A stretch of 64,000 bases of DNA from Paralteromonas sediminis (GCF_003820355.1 NZ_RPOK01000004.1:186001-250000); one strand, 5' to 3'; positions 8,715 to 18,203 are shown, counted from the stretch's first letter. Numbers and translations are program-made. The notes: generated by a model from the sequence alone, not told the origin.

Positions 8715-9344
8715 ATGAAAAGTTTTAGTACACTTATACGAAGCGCGTTTTTGGTGTCAGTTATCGGCCTAACAGCATGCTCTACTGTTACACTACCTGA
8801 GGCGACTACCCGCCCTTCTTTAACTACCGACGTTGAAAACTATCAGTATTTGATCGGTCCTGGTGACACACTGTCGATATTTGTTTGGCGAAATCCAGAG
8901 ATTTCGGGCAACTTTATCGTCAGACCAGACGGCAAGGTGACTACTTCATTGGTAGAGGATATTGAAGTAACAGGCAGAACACCGACTATGCTTGCCCGAG
9001 AGATTGAGACCGTATTGTCTGAATACATCAACAACCCCCGTGTTACGGTAAGTGTGAATGGCTTCAGCGGCCCTTTGAGTGAACAAGTCAGGGTTATAGG
9101 GGAAGCATTAAACCCTAGTGCAGTGAATTACACGGAACATATGACATTATTAGATCTTATGATCTCTGTGGGTGGATTAACTGAATTTGCGAATGGCAAC
9201 AAAGCTAAGCTCGTTAGGGTGATTAATGGTCAAAAGAAAACATTCGACCTTTCTATAGATGACCTCATTCGCGAAGGGGATATTACTAAAAATGTAGATA
9301 TGCTTCCTGGCGATATCGTTATCATTCCAGAAGCCTGGTTCTAG
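8715..9344 (+). CDS. XrtA-associated polysaccharide export lipoprotein (Wza-like, TIGR03027)
   Basis: A lipoprotein signal peptide ends at the lipobox LTAC (Cys22). A polysaccharide-export domain follows: YLIGPGDTLSIFVWRNPEISGNFIVRPDGKVTTSLVEDIEVTG is its hallmark, given here in pieces, and an SLBB segment is seen in VRVIGEALNPSAV and LLDLMISVGGL. These outer-membrane proteins form the exit channel for polymer. It is followed 33 bases later by the chain-length protein and transcribed away from the epsB-xrtA operon. Length of 209 residues is the short XrtA-type form, lacking the C-terminal amphipathic helix of E. coli Wza. Confidence 0.92.
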   Translation: MKSFSTLIRSAFLVSVIGLTACSTVTLPEATTRPSLTTDVENYQYLIGPGDTLSIFVWRNPEISGNFIVRPDGKVTTSLVEDIEVTGRTPTMLAREIETVLSEYINNPRVTVSVNGFSGPLSEQVRVIGEALNPSAVNYTEHMTLLDLMISVGGLTEFANGNKAKLVRVINGQKKTFDLSIDDLIREGDITKNVDMLPGDIVIIPEAWF

Positions 9345-9377
9345 AACCGGCACGCAGTAGACGGAATTAATAAACCA

Positions 9378-10952
9378 ATGCAGGATTTACAGCAAACCAT
9401 TAATATGGTGCTCGACTATATCAGGGGCATCTGGATAAAAAAGCGCTACGTTATGATCTGCTCCTGGCTAATTTGTCCAGTGGGTTTCTTTTACGTAGCC
9501 AATTTACCTGATACCTATGACTCAAAAGCCGTTGTTTTTGTTGATACAAGGTCAGTGCTTCAGCCTCTCTTGCAGGGCCTGACGATTCAGGATAACCCGC
9601 AAGCTGAAATACAAATGATGGCGAGAACGCTGCTTAGTCGAGATAATGTGGAAAAAATCGCGCGGGACGCAGATTTAGACATAACCACGACGACTGAGGC
9701 AGCATTCGAAGATTTAGTCACTGGTTTGCAAGACAGTATTCGTTTAAGAGGAACAGGCAGAAGCAATATCTACACAATAAGCTATCGCCATCAGCAGCCG
9801 ATTGTATCCCAAAGAGTCGTTCAAGAGACACTTAACCTTTTTGTTGAAGGCGCTCTGGGTAACAACCGCAGGGGGACTGATACTGCCGACCGGTTTATAA
9901 ACGAACAAATCGCAGAATACGAAAACCAGCTCAGGGAGGCAGAGCTGCGCCGTTCTGACTTCAAACGTCAATATAGCGACATTCTCCCCAGAGAAGGCAC
10001 CTTCTATAGCAGTTTGAGTGCTCTTAAGCAACAACTTGAACAAACCCAGTTGGAAATAAAGCAAACCCAACAAACTATTCAGTCAATCAATGCGCAATTG
10101 ACCCGAGCTAGTTCAAGCGATGGATTAGGGGTGACCAATGAAGATTCATTTGTTTTAAAAACGAGATATGACGAACGAATTTTAGCACTTGAAGAGCGTA
10201 TTGATGGTCTTAAATTACGCTTTACAGAAAGACATCCCGATGTTGTTGAAGCGCAAAACTTACTTGATAGCCTGAATACCGCCAGACAGAAAGAAATAGA
10301 TGCCTTTTTATCTAGTGCGTCTGAAGACGGCACCAGTGCACCGCTTAACGAACTGAACAGGCAGCTTAAACTAGAAATAAGTCTTCTTGAAGGTCAGGTT
10401 GCCTCACTGAGAGTCAAGGAAGGAAGCTTGATCAATAAAATCAATGATCTTGAAGCCAAGATTGATCTTATCCCTCAAATTGAAGCTGAAGAAACTGACT
10501 TAAATAGAGATTACGATGTTATAAAAGGAAAATACGAGCAACTTCTCTCAAGAAGAGCCTCTGCCGACCTGTCCAGAAGAGCTGATTCTTCGTCAGATGA
10601 ACTGCAGTTTAGAATCATTGAACCGCCCCTTATTCCAAATAAACCGTCTGGCCCTAAGCGCCTAATTATGTATACCTCCGTGTTGTTGCTAGGTTTTGGC
10701 GCTGGTATTGCATTGGCGTTTTTAATTAGTCAATTAAAACCAATCTTGGTAAGGGGATCACAGCTATCGAGCATTACAGATTACCCAATATGGGGTGTTG
10801 TTACTCACTTAGACAAGGCAAATATTAAGAAAAAAGCTAAGTTAAGAATACTGGCTTTTATTGTTTCTTCCGGTGGCGTTGTCTCCATTTACGCTGTACT
10901 TGTCGCAGCTGAGCTAATGAATATCAACTTATTGCAGAGGTTTGTCTTGTGA
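9378..10952 (+). CDS. XrtA-associated polysaccharide chain-length determinant (Wzz-like, TIGR03007)
   Basis: An inner-membrane Wzz-type protein. The first transmembrane segment is near residues 24-43 (KRYVMICSWLICPVGFFYVA). A long periplasmic coiled coil follows (about residues 165-400, rich in LEQTQLEIKQTQQ-type heptads). The pre-TM2 proline-rich motif FRIIEPPLIPNKPSGPKR precedes the second membrane segment, and a third hydrophobic segment closes the C-terminus. It sets polymer length and couples to export. It carries no kinase domain; that is supplied by the next gene, whose GTG start overlaps this stop by four bases (GTGA). Confidence 0.92.
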   Translation: MQDLQQTINMVLDYIRGIWIKKRYVMICSWLICPVGFFYVANLPDTYDSKAVVFVDTRSVLQPLLQGLTIQDNPQAEIQMMARTLLSRDNVEKIARDADLDITTTTEAAFEDLVTGLQDSIRLRGTGRSNIYTISYRHQQPIVSQRVVQETLNLFVEGALGNNRRGTDTADRFINEQIAEYENQLREAELRRSDFKRQYSDILPREGTFYSSLSALKQQLEQTQLEIKQTQQTIQSINAQLTRASSSDGLGVTNEDSFVLKTRYDERILALEERIDGLKLRFTERHPDVVEAQNLLDSLNTARQKEIDAFLSSASEDGTSAPLNELNRQLKLEISLLEGQVASLRVKEGSLINKINDLEAKIDLIPQIEAEETDLNRDYDVIKGKYEQLLSRRASADLSRRADSSSDELQFRIIEPPLIPNKPSGPKRLIMYTSVLLLGFGAGIALAFLISQLKPILVRGSQLSSITDYPIWGVVTHLDKANIKKKAKLRILAFIVSSGGVVSIYAVLVAAELMNINLLQRFVL

Positions 10953-11881
10953 GTAATACAATAGAAAAAGCGCTGCAGCGACAAAGAGAGGCTGAGGCTG
11001 CAAAAAAGCAACAGCAAAGCGAAAAGCAGGAAGATACACCTGCAGTCAGCGCAAACGCGACAGTAGCAGACTCAGAAAGCAAACCAGAGCCAGCTATTGC
11101 GAGTGAGAATAGTGAACCATCAGAGAAGTCAGAGAAGAAAGCGAAATCATACATCATTGACTTAGAGCGATTGGAAGAAAATGGGCATGTATCCCTGTTG
11201 AGCAAACGCAGCCAAGTCAATGAAGAGTATCGCGAAATCAAGCGAAAGCTACTGCAAAATGGTTTTGGCCAACTATCTCAAACCCTGACGAACAGCAACA
11301 TTATCATGGTGACAAGTGGCCGACCTTCTGAAGGAAAAACCTTTACGGCCGTTAACCTTGCGCTAAGCATTGCAATAGAGCAAGACAAAACCGTGTTATT
11401 GGTAGACGCAGACGTTTTGAAGCCTAACGTGTGCAATACTTTGGGTATAGATAAGCGAAAAGGCCTAATGGATTATTTATTGGGTGAAGTTGGTGATCTT
11501 TCTGAGGTGATGTATCACACCAATATCGATAAATTGAAAATCATTCCCTCTGGTAAATCTCACCATTTATCGACGGAGCTCCTCGCCAGTAAAAAGATGC
11601 ATGACACTGTCGATGAGTTTGCCAATCGTTACTCCGACAGGGTAGTCATCATAGATACACCGCCGTTAATCGGTATAAACGAATCCGCTATTCTTGCAAA
11701 CTTTGCCGGGCAGGCCGTGGTAGTTACAGAAGAGGGTAAGTCAAGACTCAATGATATTAAGTTTGCAGTCGGAAGGTTGAATCCAGATATGGCAATTGGC
11801 TTTGTGGTAAATAAGTCAGTCAACACTGATACGGATGGAACCGGGTACTATGGTTATTACTATGCTGAACAGGAAGATTAG
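10949..11881 (+). CDS. XrtA-associated tyrosine autokinase (BY-kinase, TIGR03018)
   Basis: A soluble BY-kinase. After a charged, low-complexity N-terminal stretch (about residues 1-65) come Walker A VTSGRPSEGKT (121-131), Walker A' VLLVDADVLKP, and Walker B VVIIDTPP. The C-terminus ends in a tyrosine cluster, YYGYYYAEQED, the usual autophosphorylation tail. It partners the preceding chain-length protein, which provides the membrane adaptor. Cycling of tail phosphorylation controls polymer assembly in relatives such as Wzc and CpsD. Translation is coupled to the upstream gene by a GTGA overlap. Confidence 0.92.
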   Translation: MSNTIEKALQRQREAEAAKKQQQSEKQEDTPAVSANATVADSESKPEPAIASENSEPSEKSEKKAKSYIIDLERLEENGHVSLLSKRSQVNEEYREIKRKLLQNGFGQLSQTLTNSNIIMVTSGRPSEGKTFTAVNLALSIAIEQDKTVLLVDADVLKPNVCNTLGIDKRKGLMDYLLGEVGDLSEVMYHTNIDKLKIIPSGKSHHLSTELLASKKMHDTVDEFANRYSDRVVIIDTPPLIGINESAILANFAGQAVVVTEEGKSRLNDIKFAVGRLNPDMAIGFVVNKSVNTDTDGTGYYGYYYAEQED

Positions 11882-11882
11882 G

Positions 11883-13505
11883 ATGTCCATGAAAGGTCGT
11901 CATCTATTGCCTTTAGCCGTGATGTCCTTGTCTCCAATGGCATTGGCGGATTTTTCATTTACTGCCGATGTCGAATCATCTGGTGTTTTCCAGGATGTAA
12001 AGAGGACCGAGCAAGAAAACCAGGAATTGGCTTCAATAATTGTCGAGCCCGGTGTCAGTGCTCTGTACAGGTCGCGAAAGTTTAATGCGAGTGTGCAGAG
12101 TCGATACACGTTTCTTGAACGAGAAATTAACGAAGACAACCGGTCCGATGATTACACTGAATATACTTATAATTTGGCATGGACACCATTAGACAGGTTT
12201 CTTATTTTATCCGCTAACGGTGGCTTGTCTTATAATAACGTTAACATAAATAGCAACATTGCCAGTGACTTTCTGCTTAACGAGGACGAGTTATCCAAAA
12301 CCCGCTCCAACCGTTTTGCTGCAACTGTCAACTTAGAAGAATTCAGTTTTTTGGATGCCACAAGCACTATAAGTTACTCATCTGTAACAGCAGATCGCAA
12401 TGAAGAGTTCCTTGCACAAGGGGTAGACAACAAGTCTCTTTCTGCCAATGGAACTGCGCAAAGTAAGAACAACGCAACTGATTTCATTTGGCAGGTTAAC
12501 GGTGACTATTCAAAAACTGATAGGTCTGCGTCAAATAGCCGTGATTTTGAATCAAGACAGGGTTCTGGCTTTGCTAGTTATATGGTTGCGCCAAGTTGGG
12601 GAATTACAGCAGTTGGTCAACATGAGGCCTACCAAATAGGCAGAGAATTAGATCTATTTAATACCATTCGTGAATTCAACTCCATTGGTATTGGCGTATC
12701 CTACCGCCAAAGTGCGACCAGAGTCATCACGATTACGGCCAATAAGAGCGATACCGACTTTGAATCCAACGATAATGATACTTTTGTCGGGTTGGATGCA
12801 GAATGGGCGTTCTCCCCAAGGACTAAAATCAGTGCTAGCTTTGGAACGCGTTTTTATGGCGACAGTGCCAATGTTAACTTTACCTTTAACTCTAAAAGGA
12901 TCCGCTGGATAGCTTCATATTCAGAGTCTGTGACTACTTTTAGTCGTCTAGTTTCTGAACCCCAGAGCTTGGGGGTGTTTGTTTGTAGTGCTGGGAGTAC
13001 GTTGATCTCAGACTGTTTTCAACCCAGTAGCTTAAGCTATGAATTGGAAGCCGGAGAAGTGTTTGCACAATTCACAGACCCAAACTTCCAGATAGAAGAC
13101 CAAGTTATCTTACGCAAGGCATTAACAAGCACTATAGGGTTTACCGGAAAAAGGCTATCGTCACAGATTTCGTTAAGCGTCTCAAATGACGAATATGTTG
13201 AGATAGTGAGAGAGCGAGATACTGTTAGTGCCTCGACTAGTGTTGGTTATAAATTAGGCCGAAATGGCAAGTTGTCAGCGTCTGTACGTTATATACAAAC
13301 CGAGCAAACCCGTGATTTGGATGTTAATGGCGAGTCAGAGACATGGCGCACTTCAATCAATTACCGACATGCTTTAGGAAGAAATTTGTCAACAAATATA
13401 GAGTTGAGCTACCTCGATAGAGATAACACGGATAACACCACTTTTGGTGGTCGAGATCTGGAAGAAAAAAGGATTAATCTTTCTTTAAAATATAAACTCA
13501 AATAA
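11883..13505 (+). CDS. XrtA-locus outer-membrane beta-barrel protein (TIGR03016-like)
   Basis: A signal peptide (MSMKGRHLLPLAVMSLSPMALA) leads into many alternating amphipathic strands with aromatic ends and no other domain (for example FNASVQSRYTFLER, RWIASYSESVTTF, INLSLKYKLK at the C-terminus). This is a transmembrane barrel of roughly 540 residues. Position after the tyrosine kinase and the overall pattern fit TIGR03016, the hypothetical outer-membrane protein of PEP-CTERM loci. I start at the ATG at 11883, eight bases after AGGA. A longer frame from 11835 would overlap the kinase gene and spoil the signal peptide. Its job is unknown; polymer or protein display at the surface is inference. 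Confidence 0.82.
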   Translation: MSMKGRHLLPLAVMSLSPMALADFSFTADVESSGVFQDVKRTEQENQELASIIVEPGVSALYRSRKFNASVQSRYTFLEREINEDNRSDDYTEYTYNLAWTPLDRFLILSANGGLSYNNVNINSNIASDFLLNEDELSKTRSNRFAATVNLEEFSFLDATSTISYSSVTADRNEEFLAQGVDNKSLSANGTAQSKNNATDFIWQVNGDYSKTDRSASNSRDFESRQGSGFASYMVAPSWGITAVGQHEAYQIGRELDLFNTIREFNSIGIGVSYRQSATRVITITANKSDTDFESNDNDTFVGLDAEWAFSPRTKISASFGTRFYGDSANVNFTFNSKRIRWIASYSESVTTFSRLVSEPQSLGVFVCSAGSTLISDCFQPSSLSYELEAGEVFAQFTDPNFQIEDQVILRKALTSTIGFTGKRLSSQISLSVSNDEYVEIVRERDTVSASTSVGYKLGRNGKLSASVRYIQTEQTRDLDVNGESETWRTSINYRHALGRNLSTNIELSYLDRDNTDNTTFGGRDLEEKRINLSLKYKLK

Positions 13506-13528
13506 AAAGGGGCTTGCGCCCCTTTTTT
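13504..13528. terminator. Bidirectional rho-independent terminator
   Basis: A GGGGC/GCCCC stem with a TTGC loop is flanked by five A residues on one side and six T residues on the other. It therefore works in both directions, for the barrel gene on the plus strand and the ATPase gene on the minus strand. It begins inside the barrel stop codon. Confidence 0.9.
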
Positions 13529-13530
13529 GT

Positions 13531-14601
13531 TTAATCTTTATCATCCGATTTTAACCGCACATAAGTTCGGTATTTCTTTTTCAGTAATTTATCAATGTAT
13601 TGAGTGAGTCTTATTTTATGACCAATGGCATCATCTAACGCATCAACCAGTTCACTTAATATAGCCTTATAATATTGCGCATCTTTGATTTCATTGCCAT
13701 TCGGCGTCAGATCTGACTCGTCACCTGACACCTTGTTATCGCCAGCCGCCGACGCTGGCCCATGCTCCCCCGATTGCACTGAATTGGGCTCAAACATTTC
13801 ACTTTTTACTTCTTCGATAACGGTCGCTACAGCCCTTTCGTCAAGGAATTCCAACTCTTCCAAGAAACCAAATAGAAGAATACGATCCATCAGTGTATTT
13901 ATTTTCCGAGGAACACCGCGCGTAAAGTCGTAGATTTGATCGTAAGCACCTTCAGAGAAGAGCGTTTTGCCTTCCCAGCCGGCATGATGCAGCCTGTATT
14001 CTATGTAAGACTTCACCTCTTCTAGGGTTAGCGGAGCAAGATGACATGAAGCAACAATTCGCTGTCTGAACTGCTCCATATTGGGTGCTCGTAGAATCGG
14101 CTGCAGCTCTTCTTGCCCTAACAAGAAGCTTTGCAACAAAGGCTTACCATCTTGTTGAAAGTTAGACAGCATTCTGAGCTCTTCGATGGTTTCCAACGGT
14201 AAGTTTTGTGCCTCATCCACTAGCAACAGTGCCCGTTTTCCTTGTTTGGCGAGCTGAAACAGAAATACTTCCAGCTTTTTCAAAATATCCGCTTTGGTAT
14301 TTGTTTCTACTTCAAGCTCAAATTTTGACGCCACCATCTTCACCAATTCATCTGGCGTCAGCTTGGGCGTAACGATTTGTGCAGCGACAATATCGTTTTC
14401 TATTTCGTTGAGTAGACTATTGGCAATAGTCGTTTTTCCCGTGCCTATTCCACCCGTTATGACAATGAAGCCCTCTGCTTGAGAAAGCCCATATTGTAGA
14501 TAAGACATAGCACGTTTGTGCCAGCGGCTGGCGTAAAAAAATGCGGGGTCAGGCGTAAGCTGAAACGGCTTAGAGTCCAACCCATAATAACTTTCATACA
14601 T
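13531..14601 (-). CDS. XrtA-associated AAA ATPase (ExeA/TIGR03015-like) with extended C-terminus
   Basis: The start MYESYYGLDSKPFQLTPDP is the ExeA/GspA-type N-terminus. Walker A is GGIGTGKTT (about residues 50-58) and Walker B is ALLLVDEAQN. An arginine-containing QDGKPLLQSFLLGQEEL segment and a C-terminal helical lid (GVPRKINTLMDR) follow. I choose the ATG at 14601; a TTG at 14631 would add ten unconserved residues. After about residue 265 there is an acidic, glycine/serine-rich linker and a basic predicted coiled-coil tail, about 90 residues beyond the usual family length. It faces the barrel gene tail to tail. Role in the export apparatus is inferred from context. Confidence 0.88.
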   Translation of the reverse strand: MYESYYGLDSKPFQLTPDPAFFYASRWHKRAMSYLQYGLSQAEGFIVITGGIGTGKTTIANSLLNEIENDIVAAQIVTPKLTPDELVKMVASKFELEVETNTKADILKKLEVFLFQLAKQGKRALLLVDEAQNLPLETIEELRMLSNFQQDGKPLLQSFLLGQEELQPILRAPNMEQFRQRIVASCHLAPLTLEEVKSYIEYRLHHAGWEGKTLFSEGAYDQIYDFTRGVPRKINTLMDRILLFGFLEELEFLDERAVATVIEEVKSEMFEPNSVQSGEHGPASAAGDNKVSGDESDLTPNGNEIKDAQYYKAILSELVDALDDAIGHKIRLTQYIDKLLKKKYRTYVRLKSDDKD

Positions 14602-14679
14602 GAAAAATGACTGCCTTGTGATGATTAGCAAGGGTTTGCAAATACGTTGTTTAGCTTACCCTAATGCTTATGATAATGG

Positions 14680-16110
14680 CTACTGCTTATGTTGCTCAAC
14701 CAACTGATTTATAATACCGGTAGTAGAAACACCATCTTCAAAATTCAATACTTTCACTGTCCCACCAGCTAGGGTCACCGCTTTACCGCCGGCAATATCT
14801 TCGATTTTATAATCTCCGCCTTTAACCAGAATGTCTGGAAGTACTTCGCCTATTAACCTCGCCGGTGTATCTTCGGCAAAGGGTACAACCCAATCTACAG
14901 GTTTGAGACCCGCCAATACCGCCATCCTCCGCTCAACATTATTGACAGGACGCCCTGGCCCTTTGAGTGCTTTAACAGACTCATCGGTATTAACCGCTAC
15001 AATCAACCTGTCTCCCAGCTTTGCGGCTTCCATCAGGTAAGACACATGACCAGCATGCAAAATATCAAAACATCCGTTGGTCATAACTATGGTTTCACCG
15101 CGAGACTTAGCGGCTTGGACCATTTGTATAAGTTGTGCTTCGCTGGTTACTCCACCATCTAGATGCGCAGCTTCCTGTTGCGCAAACACAGCGAGTTCAG
15201 TAGCGCTTACAGTGGATGTGCCCACTTTACCTACCACAAGGCTAGCTGCGTAGTTAGCCAATATGCAAGCGTTGCGAATATCGAGTGCAGCCCCCAAGCA
15301 ACAAGCCAGAGTTGATACTACTGTGTCTCCAGCCCCGGTTACATCGTAGACCTCTCGTGCTTTTGCTGGTAGATGAAAAGGTGAATGTTCACCCTCAAAT
15401 AATGACATACCTCTTTCTGAACGCGTTAACAACAAACCTCTTAACTGAAGCTGTTGTTGAATCGTATTTGCCTTTTCAGTTAATTCAACTTCGGTTTGCG
15501 TCTCTCCTACTACTGCGATAAGTTCAGCCACATTCGGGGTAATGTAACTGGCGCCTTTATAGCGCGCAAAATCTACGCCTTTGGGATCAACAATCACAGG
15601 GATATCCCGTGCGTTTGCAGCTTGGATTAAAGGTTCAATATGACTGAGTGTTCCTTTGTTATAATCCGACATTACCACAACATTGTGTTGTTCAAGCAAG
15701 TCATTAAATCGGGCAATGAGTGGCGTTTTATCGACCTCTGTGAACGAGCGTTCGAAATCCATTCGCAACAATTGTTGGTGCCGGCTTAGCACCCTGAGCT
15801 TAGTAATCGTGGCATAATCAGGCGTTTCTATTAAGGCAGACGCAATGTCGTAGGACTGTAACTTCTCAGACATAATATGCGCATTTTCGTCTTTACCACA
15901 CAGCCCTAATATGGTGACTTTTGCCCCCAATGACGCGGCATTAACTGCGACATTGGCTGCGCCACCTGGTCTATCTTCGGCTTGTTGGACATTCACTACT
16001 GGAACCGGCGCTTCGGGTGATATGCGACCGGTAGCGCCATGCCAATATCTGTCAAGCATAACGTCGCCTACGACTAAAACCTTGGCTTTAGAAAAATCGG
16101 GGATTATCAT
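14680..16110 (-). CDS. hldE: Bifunctional D-beta-heptose-7-phosphate kinase / D-beta-heptose-1-phosphate adenylyltransferase
   Basis: The N-terminal PfkB/ribokinase domain (about residues 1-318) has [22 protein letters not shown] and the catalytic VTGAGDTVV. The C-terminal nucleotidyltransferase domain (about 340-476) has [17 protein letters not shown] with the HxGH motif, then [17 protein letters not shown]. Both activities make ADP-heptose for the lipopolysaccharide inner core. The length of 476 matches E. coli HldE. The ATG at 16110 has an AAAGG ribosome site. It lies outside the exopolysaccharide island and is probably monocistronic; no terminator is obvious between it and the ATPase gene. 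Confidence 0.97.
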   Translation of the reverse strand: MIIPDFSKAKVLVVGDVMLDRYWHGATGRISPEAPVPVVNVQQAEDRPGGAANVAVNAASLGAKVTILGLCGKDENAHIMSEKLQSYDIASALIETPDYATITKLRVLSRHQQLLRMDFERSFTEVDKTPLIARFNDLLEQHNVVVMSDYNKGTLSHIEPLIQAANARDIPVIVDPKGVDFARYKGASYITPNVAELIAVVGETQTEVELTEKANTIQQQLQLRGLLLTRSERGMSLFEGEHSPFHLPAKAREVYDVTGAGDTVVSTLACCLGAALDIRNACILANYAASLVVGKVGTSTVSATELAVFAQQEAAHLDGGVTSEAQLIQMVQAAKSRGETIVMTNGCFDILHAGHVSYLMEAAKLGDRLIVAVNTDESVKALKGPGRPVNNVERRMAVLAGLKPVDWVVPFAEDTPARLIGEVLPDILVKGGDYKIEDIAGGKAVTLAGGTVKVLNFEDGVSTTGIINQLVEQHKQ

Positions 16111-16133
16111 TACTTTGCCTTTAACACTTTTTA

Positions 16134-16490
16134 ATGAGTATACCAGCCATTACTACCCAACAACCACAGTGTTTACCTTGGTTTATCTACATAATAGAAA
16201 CTAGACATGGTGAACTCTATACAGGTATTACAACAGACGTAAACCGACGTATGGCTCAACATAGAGGCGAACGCAAAGGCGGGGCAAAATACCTGAGAAA
16301 CAAAGGCCCATTTACAACACGTCAACTCTGGCAAACAGTCAACCGAAGCAGCGCCACACAGGCCGAGCTGTGGATAAAAAGCCAGTCCAAAAAGAATAAA
16401 TTAGCCTTGCTTGACGAACCAGCCAGTATGCCGTTTGAGGATGTCTTCGTCTGTGAAAGACTCAGCGACTCAGTACTATTGCGAGAATAA
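16134..16490 (+). CDS. GIY-YIG nuclease family protein (YhbQ-like)
   Basis: A small single-domain GIY-YIG protein: [28 protein letters not shown] holds the strand-GIY...YTG-helix core, with the conserved Arg in NRR. The KYLRNKGP segment and a downstream Glu ([11 protein letters not shown]) follow. Relatives of this size (YhbQ/UPF0213) are thought to act on DNA, but their role is unsettled. The ATG at 16134 overlaps nothing upstream and is divergent from hldE. The last 15 bases overlap the convergent DUF350 gene. Confidence 0.85.
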   Translation: MSIPAITTQQPQCLPWFIYIIETRHGELYTGITTDVNRRMAQHRGERKGGAKYLRNKGPFTTRQLWQTVNRSSATQAELWIKSQSKKNKLALLDEPASMPFEDVFVCERLSDSVLLRE

Positions 16491-17381
16491 CCCTACCGCT
16501 ATGAGTGCAAACCCAATGTTCAAGACAAAGCCGACACAGGCAATACCAATGTTTTGTTGCTGGTCGATCTCCTGATTGATGTTCACCCCCAACAGCAAGG
16601 CGTGCTTGCTAATACTCACCAACACCAGCAGCGAGAGTGAAAGAATGACAGACACTATTAACCAGCCAGTCACATTGCTCACATAGGCCTCTGGCGAATA
16701 AGCCAGAATATGTACCGTGCTAGTAACGATAATGGCTGTACCTAACAGGTTTCCAATATGGTCAATAGCTATCGCAAGGTGTCCTCGTTTTAATGCGCCC
16801 TGAAATGAATCATTTTGATTGTTTCTTGCAAACCGCCACTCGTAGATGCGCGTGAGCAGTACAAAAATAGTTAAAACCACGATAAAGCCACTCACTATCG
16901 CGATAATGGCATTTGCGTTACTACCTTCAACCCACAGGATCATGCTTCGTAAAATGATAGCACTGGCAATGGCGCTGCTGGCATCGACTAAAGCAACACC
17001 CACATTGCGTTGCGACAATTGCTCCGGCGTATCTATACGCTGCAAAACGAGCTTGTCGTGCACAAAGCGTCCAAACCGCACCAAGATGATACCCACTAGC
17101 CCAAATAAGAGCAGGCCCTGCCCTGCCTGCAAATAGCCCGCATCAAGATGACGTCCAACCACACCCGACAGAACAATACACAGAGCCAGTAACCCTCCTG
17201 CCATACCTATGCCATAGGCAAAATTATCGCGTTCACTTAATTCTACTTTAACGTCAACCGACGCCATTCTACTTTGGATAACACGAAGCACGAGGAGTAA
17301 AAAAAGCGTCAGCGAGATATCAATAGCAATATACACCCACAAATCTTTTGGTAAGTTAGTTAGCTTTACGAGTACATCCAC
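16476..17381 (-). CDS. DUF350 domain inner-membrane protein
   Basis: A polytopic membrane protein of 301 residues with about eight hydrophobic segments arranged as two similar halves. Each half has the DUF350 look: a strand of small residues followed by a short polar loop such as ELSERDNFAYGIGMAGGLLALCIV and INQEIDQQQNIGIACVGFVLNIGFALI. YjfL-type relatives have one or more such repeats and no firm function. It lies 15 bases after mazG on the same strand and could be the last gene of the relA-mazG unit. The ribosome site AAAGGGTGG runs almost into the ATG. Confidence 0.75.
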   Translation of the reverse strand: MDVLVKLTNLPKDLWVYIAIDISLTLFLLLVLRVIQSRMASVDVKVELSERDNFAYGIGMAGGLLALCIVLSGVVGRHLDAGYLQAGQGLLLFGLVGIILVRFGRFVHDKLVLQRIDTPEQLSQRNVGVALVDASSAIASAIILRSMILWVEGSNANAIIAIVSGFIVVLTIFVLLTRIYEWRFARNNQNDSFQGALKRGHLAIAIDHIGNLLGTAIIVTSTVHILAYSPEAYVSNVTGWLIVSVILSLSLLVLVSISKHALLLGVNINQEIDQQQNIGIACVGFVLNIGFALIAVGLFSQ

Positions 17382-17396
17382 CCTTTACATCCTCAT

Positions 17397-18203
17397 TCAA
17401 TCGGCTTGCTGCATTTTAATTGCAGTCCACCATGTCTCCATTTGTTCGAGAGACATGTCTTTCAATTCCAGCTTTTCTTCAATTGCCATAGACTCAAGCT
17501 GACGAAATCTGTTTTGAAATTTTTGATTCGCTTTTCTCAATGCGGTGTCTGCATCAACATCACAATGGCGGGCTAGGTTAACCAAAGCGAAAAAGGCATC
17601 CCCTATTTCTTCTTCAAGACGTTGTTTATTGAAAGGCTGTGCGTTCAACTCAACCGCCACTTCGTCTACTTCCTCTCTCACTTTATCCAAAACGGGAGCA
17701 GGGTTATCCCAATCAAACCCCACTTTGGCACAGGCTCGCTGCGTTTTATAAGCAAGTTTCAGGGAAGGTAACCCAGTTGGCAGGGTGTCAAACACACTCT
17801 CGCGTTCTCTCGACGTGTTTTCAAGTGCTTTTATACTGTCCCATTGGGCTGTTAGCTCAGTATCAGACAAGGTGTCTCTACCCCCTTGACCAAAAACGTG
17901 CGGGTGACGCCTTTCCAATTTATCAGAAATAGCACCCGCGATATCATCAAAATCAAACGCCCCTTCTTCCTTTGCCAGCTGTGCATAAAACACTACCTGA
18001 AAAAGTAAATCTCCACATTCATCCTTAATCGCTGTTCTGTCGCCGCTTAATATTGCATCCGCAACTTCGTATGCCTCTTCAATCGTATGAGGCACTATGC
18101 TTTCAAAGGTCTGCTTTTGATCCCAGGGACAACCTTGCTCAGGGTCTCGCAGTGTTTCCACTATTGCCAGTAATCGTGCGAGATTATCCTTCTCTTTTGA
18201 CAT
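17397..18203 (-). CDS. mazG: Nucleoside triphosphate pyrophosphohydrolase MazG
   Basis: Tandem MazG domains. The first has CPWDQKQTFESIVPHTIEEAYEVADAI, with the EExxE metal-binding helix, and CGDLLFQVVFYAQLAKEE. The second has KVREEVDEVAVEL and EEIGDAFFALVNLARH. MazG converts NTPs and dNTPs to monophosphates plus pyrophosphate, and in E. coli it lowers ppGpp-related toxicity. The start at 18203 has AAGGTG at a good distance and lies inside the 3' end of relA. There is no mazEF toxin-antitoxin pair between relA and mazG, unlike E. coli K-12. Confidence 0.95.
   Translation of the reverse strand: MSKEKDNLARLLAIVETLRDPEQGCPWDQKQTFESIVPHTIEEAYEVADAILSGDRTAIKDECGDLLFQVVFYAQLAKEEGAFDFDDIAGAISDKLERRHPHVFGQGGRDTLSDTELTAQWDSIKALENTSRERESVFDTLPTGLPSLKLAYKTQRACAKVGFDWDNPAPVLDKVREEVDEVAVELNAQPFNKQRLEEEIGDAFFALVNLARHCDVDADTALRKANQKFQNRFRQLESMAIEEKLELKDMSLEQMETWWTAIKMQQAD

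Noticed and set aside
8561-8715. Possible sigma-54 promoter in the divergent export/epsB region, as reported for some PEP-CTERM genes
   Set aside because: A TGGCAT sequence is present near 8634 but the -12 GC is not at ten bases; spacing does not fit.
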